DNA from: Mastigamoeba balamuthi
Taxonomy: Eukaryota; Evosea; Mastigamoebida; Mastigamoebidae
Assembly (NCBI GenBank): GCA_902651635.1
Contig: CACRSC010000472.1
Span: 750,637-805,857 of the forward strand
Reading direction: 5' to 3'
Length of the DNA: 55,221 bases
This document shows positions 34,901 through 43,946 of this stretch, in pieces. Within the stretch, counting starts at the first letter, position 1; each line of letters begins with the position of its first letter. The notes beneath the pieces are model-generated. The model saw nothing but the letters and a program-made list of their open reading frames with translations, did not search any database and was not told the origin of the DNA. The position numbers and the translations under genes were made by a program.

Positions 34901-36939
34901 GTGCTGGGACCAGCACCCCGCTACTCGCCCAGAGTTCACAAACATTCTTCAGAGCCTCGGGAATGTGACAGCACTACTTAAAGATCTCATTGTGCCTTCC
35001 ATTCCCACATTTTCGTGTGCTAAACTGACATCATAGAGATCTGAGGAGGGCAGTAGTATCATGATCCCGCCTCCAACAGGCAAAATGGCCATAGTCTTCA
35101 CCGGTTGGTCTTCTTCTTCTTTAAATAATCCAGGCTCATGTCCTTCTCCTCCTTGCAGACATACAGCAGTCAACGGAGCTGTGGGAGTGGAATTCGTCTC
35201 TGATGAAGGAGGCGCTCTATCAGCACCACAGCGCTGTGCGTGCTGCTCTGCGCTGTAATGGTGGGTACGAGGTCAAAACCGAGGGAGACGCCTTCATGAT
35301 TGCGTTTCAGTCTGCAATCAATGCTCTGCGTTTCTGTGTAGATGCTCAGATCACCCTGGTCCATCTCGACTGGAATCCCGACCTGCTCAAGTTCCCGTCG
35401 TGCAGTTGCATTACCAGCAGTACGGCTTTACAAGCAGACAATTAGAAAATAACCATATGCCAGGAGATGCTATCCAGTTCCAGGGTCTGCGTGTGCGGAT
35501 GGGCATACACTTCGGGGAACCCGTTGTGGAGAGCTCGCATGTGTTTGAAGTTGCGACATCAACGACATCAGCCACCTCAGGAGACCTGCGACGCGAAAAC
35601 AAGGGGACAATTGTTGATTTCATTGGCCCCTGTGTCAACAAGGCGTCGCTTGTTGCATCGACTGCCAAGGGCGGGCAGATCGTGTTGAGCACAGCAGCTG
35701 CAGCAGAGGTTCAAAAAGACCAGGAGACCCTCTCTCATTTGGGCTACATCCGCGAGTTCGGGACTGTTCAGCTGAAAGGCATTGTGCAACCAGAGGTTAT
35801 CTACGACTTCTGTATTACAGACCTCGATCGCCAGTTCGGAAGTGATATTGAGATGATATCCATGAACAGTGAACTCATGAAACCTCACGCCCCTGGTGCT
35901 GCACTCGACCTATACGAGAGGTTCTCTCATGCTCGTGCTGCACCAACTTGGGCTATTGCTTCTAACGACATCGAGACTGACGAGGAGGTCAAGGACAAGG
36001 GCAGCTTCGGTGCTGTCATCAGGGGGTACGAGTTTTGTCCATTGCACACCAATTCTATTTTAACGGACAAAGCAGGACATGGAGGGGCCAGACAGTAGCT
36101 GTGAAGAAGTTCTTCAGACAGAAGGTGGACAGCATCACCATGACCGAGATCGAGCGCCAGATCAAGGAGATTGCTCAACTCTCAGAGATCCGTCATCCAA
36201 ATGTCCTTCTATTCGTGAGTTCACTGTGACTGAGAGGCGCTGATGTAGCTCATAATTCACGTGCAACATCCTTGGCACAGATAGGGGCATGCATGGAGCC
36301 ACACAACATGTTCATCGTGACAGAGTGGATGGACATGGGCAACCTCCGCCAGCTCCTCAGCAGCGGCCCCCAGCTGGACAGGCAACGCGGCATCGCCGTC
36401 CTCACGTCCACGTGCAGCGCGATGACGTACCTCCACCTCTGCAACATTGTCCACCGCGACCTCAAGTCCTCCAACATCCTCGTGCGTCTCTTCCTCCCTC
36501 TATCCCTCACATCCATTCGTCCTTACTCTGCACCCTCGGTCCTCTTTGCCACTCTGCTCAGCTGAACAAGCGGATGGACGTGAAGCTGTCCGACTTCGGG
36601 CTGGCAGCGGTCAAGACAGCCAACAAGACCAGCACTCTGTGCGGCACCATCGCGTGGATGGCCCCCGAGGTTCTGAGCAGCGGTGCGTACTCGGAGGCGT
36701 CGGACGTGTACAGCTTCGGGGTGGTGATGCACGAGGTCCTGACGAGCGAGGTGCCCTTCCGGGGCCTCAACAAGGTGGCCGTTGCCCGGGAAATCCTCGA
36801 GGGCAGGAGGCCCGAGATCCCCAGGAAGTTGGGGTCGTACAGCAGCGGTTACGCGGACCTCATGAGCGCTTGCTGGCACCAGCAGTCCAGCGCGCGTCCC
36901 ACCTTCAAAATGATTGCGGAGAAGCTAGCGGCCCTTTGA
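31997..36939 (+). CDS. receptor 3: same architecture, exon-5 frameshift and cyclase Arg lost
   Basis: Exons: 31997-32035, 32108-32236, 32300-32401, 32689-32916, 32974-33161, 33215-33395, 33439-33995, 34046-34137, 34181-34523, 34572-34991, 35037-35103, 35159-35419, 35464-36025, 36076-36214, 36281-36481, 36562-36939. Exon 5 is 188 nt against 195 nt in both paralogues. Seven bases are missing near 33098 (ACTCCGAGGTCG), which shifts the frame inside the ligand domain; all other junctions are in phase. Intron 2 and intron 7 (AAG|GCATTA, 33996) have GC donors. Kinase 1 reads IIHCDLKSSN (Arg to Cys, Asp kept) with CDFG. The cyclase has FTDIQQ, TEGDAF and DFIGPCVN but NKASL in place of NKASR (codon 35649-35651). 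Kinase 2 is intact. Without the deletion it would be about 1,295 aa. It is either a recent pseudogene or a base-call or assembly error at one place. Confidence 0.82.
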
Positions 36940-37480
36940 CCAAGGCGTGCCGGTGAAAAGTTGATTCACAATTCTTGTCGTAGCTCCAACTCTTCCGGTG
37001 TATGGCTTGATCAAAGGCAACATTGTTTACCTTGAGTGGATTCAGATTGCTTGTTCACCCTGTTGATTTCGAGACAGCCGCGTTACGAACTGAGAGAAGC
37101 CCATTGCCAGAGTCTCGCGAGGAGCGTCCGATATGGCCACCAGGGCGGCAGAATGGATTGGAGAGCTACTCCCAGCGCACACAGACAGCCACTCCCCCAG
37201 ATCTTCGTCGCCTCTCGCGGTCGTTCTTCTGACTGACAGCCTCGCGTCCTCGAATGTGCAGTGCACACCGCCGACCGCGGTCTCGACCTGGAGTACATCT
37301 GACGTATCAGGTAGCACTCAGCCAGCGAGGCCCACAGCAGATCCAGTGCTCTCTGCTCAGCAGGCACATGATGTTTGTTCGCCGAAAGAGCAATTGTTGC
37401 CTCGCGCTGAACCTCGGCAAGATCCGGCTAGTTTCTGCGCCTCCCTATGAGCGAGCCATGAGACCGAATGAAATAATCAC
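36940..37480. other. no supported gene
   Basis: This is sequence downstream of receptor 3. A minus-strand phrase near 37300 (VQVETAVGGVHCTFED) vaguely recalls the N terminus of type-B carboxylesterases, but it is too short to support. Confidence 0.3.
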
Positions 37481-37518
37481 TAGCTGACTTCTGGGCGTGT
37501 AAAGGGCACGCAGTGCCA

Positions 37519-37653
37519 CGGTCCACAACTCCGAGCTTGCACGCTTGTCGGATCGCACTCGGACAACCACATGAGGCGTGTTGGTGCCCCATGCACCCAA
37601 TTCGAGGCAGAGACTGCGATGGGCTTTGTGAGTGGCAACAGTAGCGGGGCAAC
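37519..37653 (-). repeat. duplicated segment, copy without the AT-rich repeat
   Basis: About 130 bp (GTCCACAACTCCGAGCTTGC...GAGTGGCAACAGTA) match 40828-40953 in the same orientation with scattered differences. Here the sequence continues GCGGGGCAACTGAAG, while at 40954 the AT-rich repeat begins. It reads as a broken open frame on the minus strand (LTKPIAVSASNWVHGAPTRL) that I cannot assign. Confidence 0.6.
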
Positions 37654-38039
37654 TGAAGACCTCAGGTCAGGAGCACCCAGGTCGATGTAGACGTCTGTGC
37701 GGTCGAAGGGGTCCTCAGGCACGATGCTCTCGTCCTCTCCACTTCGGCGCCAGAGAAGCCTCGTCTCCCAGGTCATCCGCTCCCTGTGTCTAATGGTGAT
37801 AGTGATTTGTTCAGACTGGGCCAGTCCGATTAATCTGGAAGGAAACTGCGTGTTCTTCTGTCAATTGTGATTCTCTGCCCCCGAGAATCCACAACTGACT
37901 CGGTGGCCCCTCAGCCGTCAAGCTTTCGCAACCAATTCCGATGACAAGTGACTGCTCGTACCGCTCGCTCATCTTCATCGGTGGTTGGCCACACCTTGCA
38001 AGGCCCCCCACGCGGGCTGTTTTGACAGAGCCCCCAAGG

Positions 38040-38340
38040 TGTGGCTACGGCAGATTCGACAGTGAGGAGCAGTGCTACTCTGGCGGCGGTTGAAGTCCCG
38101 ACTGCAGTTTCCTCTGTAACTTCGCCGCCGCCTGAGCTCTCCGGAAGACGGCGACACGATCGGAATTCCGCGACGTGGGTATGGACCCACCGCAGCGCCT
38201 CGATGAGATCGGGGACGCCCTAGTTGCCGATGTCACTGTCGTGACTCCCTGGCGAGCTCGCTGAGGGCCAAGAACCCCAGCGGCCCCAGCCTGAGGTTTG
38301 CAGGCTCTGTTACGCGCCATCGACGAGGACCTTGAAGGGG
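38040..38340 (-). pseudogene. carboxylesterase type B fragment
   Basis: On the minus strand this aligns with 54650-54790, with shared stretches such as GCCAAGAACCCCAGCGGCCC and CCGCAGCGCCTCGATGAG. It encodes remnants of the LGPLGFLALSELARES and DLIEALR.VH segments of type-B carboxylesterases. The frame is broken, and the nucleophile-elbow region has lost a base relative to GESSG in the other copy. It is a decayed fragment of a family that digests carboxylic esters. Confidence 0.6.
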
Positions 38341-38942
38341 TGAAGCCGATGATGTGAGACTGCGGGGGCAACGAAGTAGATTGCTTGTAGCGACACTGTG
38401 CTCGTTGAACCCGAATTCATGTACTTTGTGTCAGGTGCCTGTTGGTCCCCACTCCCAGGGGAGGACACCCAGCTGTCTGCCGCAGGTCACGAGGCTGGGC
38501 GGCTGCTTCATCGTCAGTCGTTGATGTTGCAGGCGCAGGACATTGCGTTGACCCTCGCAAGAGGTCACCTCTGCTGTGTCCATAATCTGCACGGCGGACA
38601 CGTGTCGACAGAAATTAAATACTGGTTATCGATAGATGAACGAATTGCAGTTCTACATGATAGATTTGGCATAGAGGTACCTGACAGAGATCTCAATTGC
38701 GGTCACAGCGACGCCGACGAGAAATACTCTTTGTTTAGTACTGTCTCGTTTTCATTCGTCGCGACTGCCACAAGACGCACAAATAATCGTCGCAAGTAAC
38801 TGAAAGCAGAGCTTTTCAATGGAAGTCTGCTTGCTATATTGTAAGCCACTCCGGACGTGTCGGGAGACCTGTGCAGGAAGAGGGAGCAGCGCAGCCGGGG
38901 GGAGCTGGATAGCCTCGGCCTCGGAGGGGAGGGAGGGGGAGC
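38341..38942. other. no supported gene
   Basis: No coding or RNA feature is supported. The right part (38830-38942) is the 3' flank of the secreted-protein gene and is repeated in inverted form after the N at 40282. Confidence 0.4.
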
Positions 38943-40067
38943 TTAGTAGGCCTGGACCTGGTAGTTGGCGCCGAGCCACGACTCGATGCCGTTGTAGACG
39001 CAGCGGGCGGTGACCTCGAGGAGGCCGCCGGCAGCGGGCAGGGGGACAGAGGCGTACCACATGTCGGCGGCGGCGGGGCCGGTCTGCTGCTGGTAGATGA
39101 GGGTCTCGTTGACGATGGGCCACGAGGCGCCGAAGCGGGCGGGGTAGCCGAAGTGGGCGACGCACCTCGAGCTCGCGATGGGGCTGGGCGACTGGAACTG
39201 TGACTGCGCGGGGAGGGGGCGCGTGAGTGCGTTGCATGGCGAGCGAGCGATCGTGGTGGCATCGCACAGACGGGGAGGAGGTGGTGGAGAGTCTGGGAGG
39301 GGGAGTGAAGGGAGGAAAGGAGGCTCACGCCGAGATGGAAGGCAAAGGCGCCGGAGGAGGCGGGGACCGAGGAGTGGCCGAGGGGGGTGGAGAGGTCCCT
39401 GCGGATGGAGAGGGTGCCGGCGGGGTGCTGCTGCTCGGGGGGGATGCGGAAGTTGGCGTTGCCTGCGGCCCAGAGGCGCTGGCCGTCGACGATGCAGTAG
39501 GACGTGGCCCGGAGGACGTGGCCAATGGTCAGGGGGATCTGGGCCGAGAACGCGTTGCTCCTGCCATCGCGGGTCTGGACCATGGAGAGGACGGGGTCCC
39601 AGACGTCCGAGAAGACGTGACCGTCGTCGGTGGCGGCGAGGATGCCGTACCACGCGAAGCACTGCACGCTGTCCATGTTCGCCGCCCCCTCGACCGTCGT
39701 CGTCAGCTGTGCAGGGCACGTGCCATGGCGACCAGGTGAGGCGCAGTTTGGTGGCACCGAGCCGGGCGGGGGACAGCCCAAAGCGCCGAGAGGAACCGCA
39801 CAAGGGAGGCCGAGAGGCGAGAGAGAGAGAGAGAGTGCGCGAGTGAGAGTGCGAGAGAGAGTGCGAGAGTGCGAGAGAGTGTGGGTGTGAGGGAGAGAGC
39901 AAAAGAGAACAGGTTGGAGTGGGAGACCGAGAGGGGGGACTGACAGTGGCGAAGCCGTTGGAAACGGGGATGACGTTGTCCGAGCCGGCGCTGGGGTTGG
40001 TGTACACGCGGGCACCGCTGGCCACTGCTGCAGCCGCGGCCAGGAAGACCACGATCTTGGCGTTCAT
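38943..40067 (-). CDS. small secreted protein of unknown function
   Basis: Three exons, 40067-39945, 39706-39329 and 39203-38943, with introns 39944-39707 (GTCAGT...GCACAG) and 39328-39204 (GTGAGC...GCGCAG), all phase 0, give 253 aa ending in TAA. The N terminus MNAKIVVFLAAAAAVASGAR is a clear signal peptide. The rest is rich in aromatic and small residues (CFAWYGILAATDDGHVFSD, MWYASVPLPAAGGLLEV) and has four cysteines in the mature part (about CFAW, YCIVD, RCVAH, RCVYN), which could form two disulfides. No transmembrane helix follows. I do not recognise the family; a beta-rich extracellular or lysosomal domain is a guess. Confidence 0.7.
   Translation of the reverse strand: MNAKIVVFLAAAAAVASGARVYTNPSAGSDNVIPVSNGFATVSPPSRSPTPTCSLLLSPSHPHSLALSHSLSHSHSRTLSLSLASRPPLCGSSRRFGLSPARLGATKLRLTWSPWHVPCTADDDGRGGGEHGQRAVLRVVRHPRRHRRRSRLLGRLGPRPLHGPDPRWQEQRVLGPDPPDHWPRPPGHVLLHRRRPAPLGRRQRQLPHPPRAAAPRRHPLHPQGPLHPPRPLLGPRLLRRLCLPSRREPPFLPSLPLPDSPPPPPRLCDATTIARSPCNALTRPLPAQSQFQSPSPIASSRCVAHFGYPARFGASWPIVNETLIYQQQTGPAAADMWYASVPLPAAGGLLEVTARCVYNGIESWLGANYQVQAY
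39818..39900. repeat. GA-rich microsatellite in intron 1
   Basis: Tandem GAGA and GAGAGTGC units run within the first intron of the secreted-protein gene. Confidence 0.85.
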
Positions 40068-40281
40068 TCTCTGCTCTGCTGCTTGCTGCTTCTTGCTTCT
40101 TGCTTGCTGGTCTGCGGGTTGTTGTCGATTGAAAAACGGACTGGCTGATTGCTCGGGCTTTTGTTGTCGGCATCGTGACGTCAGGTGATCATCGGCTATC
40201 CATTTCCAACGGCCGAGATACGAGCGCCGGCGACGTGGCAAGAATATTCCGAGTTTTCTGGTGTGTTTCCGGTCGTTTTCT

Positions 40282-40282
40282 N
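40282..40282. other. assembly gap (single N)
   Basis: One N separates the promoter side of the secreted-protein gene from a plus-strand copy of that gene's own 3' end. It probably marks a contig join. Confidence 0.85.
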
Positions 40283-40550
40283 TCATCTACCAGCAGCAGA
40301 CCGGCCCCGCCGCCGCCGACATGTGGTACGCCTCCGTCCCCCTGCCCGCTGCCGGCGGCCTCCTCGAGGTCACCGCCCGCTGCGTCTACAACGGCATCGA
40401 GTCGTGGCTCGGCGCCAACTACCAGGTCCAGGCCTACTAAGCTCCCCCTCCCTCCCCTCCGAGGCCGAGGCTATCCAGCTCCCCCCGGCTGCGCTGCTCC
40501 CTCTTCCTGCACAGGTCTCCCGACACGTCCGGAGTGGCTTACAACATAGC
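40283..40550 (+). pseudogene. inverted copy of the 3' end of the secreted-protein gene
   Basis: This is the reverse complement of about 38838-39095: part of the last exon (IYQQQTGPAAADMWYASVPL ... stop at 40438-40440) plus about 105 bp of 3' flank. At least two base differences exist (GCCTCC for GCCTCT; CAACATAG for CAATATAG), so it is not a pure copy artefact. It may be the end of a paralogue or allele whose 5' part is lost in the gap. Confidence 0.7.
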
Positions 40551-40827
40551 AGCATCTTGTCAAATGATCGTGTATCTTCTTTATTGAAGTCGATGCAGAG
40601 CGTCTTTAGTGACCCTTTTCCAAGCTGTCTGTGCCAGGATGGCGACAGGGCCACTAGTGACCTTATATCCCTACCCCCTCACTACGCCTTCCGAGCTGGG
40701 TCTCGGTGCCGAGATTGTGGTGAAACTTAATGGCATGCGAGCTGTGTATTGAATTCGTGCAGGAGATAGTAAGGTGATCTTTCGCTACTCACCAAGCCGC
40801 ACAAACAGGATACAGCCATTGACCTTG

Positions 40828-40953
40828 TCCGAGTCCACAACTCCGAGCTTGCAACCTTTGTAGTATCACACACGGAGAACCACGTAAGGCATGTTGGTGC
40901 CCATGCACCTGATTTGAGGCAGAGGCTGTAATGGGCTTTGTGAGTGGCAACAG
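40828..40953 (-). repeat. duplicated segment, copy interrupted by AT-rich repeat
   Basis: It matches 37519-37653 and ends exactly at GAGTGGCAACAGTA, after which AAACAGAGG begins. See the finding on the occupied/empty site. Confidence 0.6.
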
Positions 40954-42260
40954 TAAACAGAGGTAAAAACGAATTTGAAAAACTATCAGAAATTTGAAAA
41001 TAGAAAAATCTGAAAAAGAAGAAATGAGTAAAAAGAAGGGGAAAATAATGACAAATGAATAACAGAAAAAATTGACATCTTTTTATAATAACAATTTGAA
41101 GAAATAATTGAACAGACACAGGAATTAAATGGCATAAAAATCAAAAATTGGATTTTATTTTTAATAAAAATATCGCCGGCGATTAAGATTTACAGAATGA
41201 AAAGTGCACTATTTTTTCATTTAGCAATGATTTTATTTAGATGCTATCTGAAAGAAAGAGAAGCAAATTGTTTACCAGGTCTGATTATATAAACTCTCTG
41301 CTTGTAGATATCTGTGAAATGAGAAACTTGTTGATATTATTTCCATACACTACTACAGTGAACACTTTCTAGGGTAAGAATCAGGTTTTGTGAAACAGTG
41401 TTTGTAATTTGAAAGCAGAATAGTGTTGAGGATGTCAGATGATTCATTGTGTGTTCTGCAGTTTATTTCTGATTTTTCGATTACTTAAATTTATAAACAG
41501 AACCCTTAGCACTATGCAAAGGAAAAAATGATTCCTATAAGTTCTCTGAACACTGTAATGAGATAAATATCTGGTAGAGGCCTATCCTCAGAATTGAAAG
41601 AGAAAAGCTGTACCTTCTTTAATAGCTCAGAACAAGTAAATAATATCTTTTCTATAGAAAAGTAATTCATTGCATAGTAGTACGAAGTATTTCAAGTCCT
41701 AAAATAGTAATGATAATATATTAACTTTTCTTATGGAATAATAAAGTATAGCAGAGCATTTAGAGAAGAATTTTTAGAAGTGTCTAAAAGCAAATATTTT
41801 TATTCAGTATGTATCTACTAGTAAAAGAAAGAAAAGATAAGTAACATTAAAAACTACATATTAAAATGAGAAGATCTCACCTACTAAACTGAAGGGCTCA
41901 TTTTGAGTCTCATTGAGAGTTTATCACCAGCAATAGAAAAGATATTTCAAAGACAATTTTCGATTTCGAAAAGATATTTCAAATCTAGATATTATCTTAG
42001 TAGATTTAAATATATAAATATCAAAAAGATTCATTTTAAATTAACTCTCTTACTGAAAGGTGTCTGAATGAAAGCACAGACATTCACTTCATCTATACTT
42101 GTTAGTAAAAATGAAATAAATTTATAAAATCTAAGTGCGTGACGTAATCATGACCTCATCATGACTTCATCATCTTTAATCGCCGGTGATAAAACTCATT
42201 AACACTTTTCTTATTGTTATTACTGGCGATTAAAAGAATAAATTCATAAACTTGTGAGTT
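40954..42260. repeat. AT-rich dispersed repeat, copy C and following AT-rich spacer
   Basis: It starts AAACAGAGGTAAAAACG; the first ~85 nt align with copies A and B. The rest is very AT-rich with no open frame and holds four palindromic motifs (41171-41185, 41921-41936, 42175-42193, 42217-42233). It could be one complete element or a repeat next to ordinary AT-rich spacer. Confidence 0.55.
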
Positions 42261-42706
42261 TGACCTTGATCAAGCATCATAAGAGAAACCAAGCTGTCTC
42301 CTTATTGTCTGCTTGCGTGAAGGGGAACAGCGTGTCTGTGACACAGTCATATGTGGGTTGGCAGAACCTTGGGAACTGGAACTGAGGGGTAGAGGCACCT
42401 TTGCCCCTCAGCGACTGTGCCCTCCGTGCAGTACCGCGCAGGCCCAGAGGTCCCCAGAGGGAACCTCCTGGAACCTCGCGGGCCAGGGCCGCCGAAGCAT
42501 GCCATGGGGTGCTTTGAGACTGGGGTGCTGACTGATGGGGGCTTAAGGCCACAGCCGAACCCAGTCGCGCCACCCAGCTCCAGGGCAGAAGTAGGAAGAC
42601 TCCCACCCACCCTTCCTGATCCGCAAAGCAGCCAACCCTGTTGAAACTCCCAAAGGCAATGACCAGGTGCTGCGCGCCACTGAAAGATGCACAGGGGGTA
42701 TGGCGT

Positions 42707-43540
42707 TCAGACTTCTGGCATGTGCTGCTGCTCAATGCTCTCAGCGTGGCAGTACAGCGTCATTGCCTTGACCGAGCACCAGCGCCCCAGCTCCTGCAGC
42801 TCGCTCTTCGGGGTGTTGGTAGCAAGGAGATCAGAGCAGCTCCCATGATGAAGCCCGTGGAAGCAGGCCTGCTGCCTGAGCACGGCCTTAAGGTGGCTGT
42901 TGATGTCTGCCACGAGGGGAGCCAGGGCGCAGATGCGCGCAAGGGCCCACTTCACCCTCGAGAGCCACTTGCCCAAGAGGGACTTGAATGGGAAGAACAT
43001 AGACACGCCCTGGGCCAGTACGTCTGTCTTGCTGTGATCGAGGTACAGGGTGTAGCCATGCAGCCCATGCACCATGTGGCCATGGCCCTCCCATATGTCG
43101 GCGGCCTTGCTCCAGCACAGCAGGAACACGTAGCCGATCGTGATGATCGCGGCCATCGCCTCACCCTTCGCGGTCGTGCAGGCTGCCCACGTGCACTCAC
43201 ACATGATGGACCATGTGCGCACGAAGTGCTGGGCCAGGAGATGTTACAGTAGCCCCGCAGGAGCTCCTTGATGTGCTGGTGCACCGCATGCTCCACTTCC
43301 TCATGATGCCGAGAACGCAGTTGCAGAGGCACAGCCAGCTGCACACGGGGTTGATGGTCTCGTAGCGTACACTGCTGTCAAAGCAGTCAATGAAGAAGCA
43401 CTCAAGCAGCTCGACTGTCAGCGGGCCCATGTTGGTCTCGTACCAGCACTCAAAGAAGCGCATGCAAGCTGCGTAGTTCTTAATCGTGCGCGGGGCCCAG
43501 CCCGCGAGTCGCAGCTGTTGCGCGCGGTCCCTGGCTGCAT
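42707..43540 (-). pseudogene. tyrosine recombinase of DIRS element
   Basis: An N-terminal SAM-like part (TIKNYAACMRFFECWYETN) precedes the catalytic part, which reads YLDHSKTD, then HGLHHGSCSDLL, LGRWCS and LYCH. This is the tyrosine-recombinase pattern K ... HxxR ... GxW ... Y. The HxxR Arg is His here, and the first Arg of RxxEL is replaced (WSKAADI). At least one frameshift lies near 43230. Probably inactive. Confidence 0.65.
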
Positions 43541-43946
43541 GCAGGGCACTGCATTAGAGGTCGACTGAGGTCACCCACAGCTGGTGGCCCGTGAAGGGGG
43601 CGCCTGCAGTGCCAACGGTGCAGTGTGGGCGAGCCCAGTGCGGGGCCTGCCAGAGCATGGGCATGCGGGAGTGCACTGGCAGCAGCCCAACAGAGGCGAT
43701 GTATGCACGCAGCTCGCATGCACACATGGACTCGGCCGTGCGGTCCCACAGGCTGCCAGGTGGGAAGAGCCAGAGGACCTCAGCGGACGATACCCCAGTC
43801 GCAAAGAAGTCCTGTCCCACTGCACTGGGGTGCGGGGACCAGAACCACAGGATGAAGTGCGCGACACGCCGTGACTCCACCGTAGCCATGCCATCCAGGG
43901 TCGGAGCTGGCAGCTGGCAGTGCTCACAGAACTGCAGGAAGGCCAC

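Noticed and set aside
12943-36939. Calling the receptor cyclases guanylate cyclases by analogy with animal ANF receptors
   Set aside because: The base-recognition residues are Lys and Asp, which favour ATP.
6128-36939. Host use of TGA as Trp
   Set aside because: Host genes (Snapin-like, Nudix, receptors) end in TGA at family-appropriate positions and use TGG for Trp.
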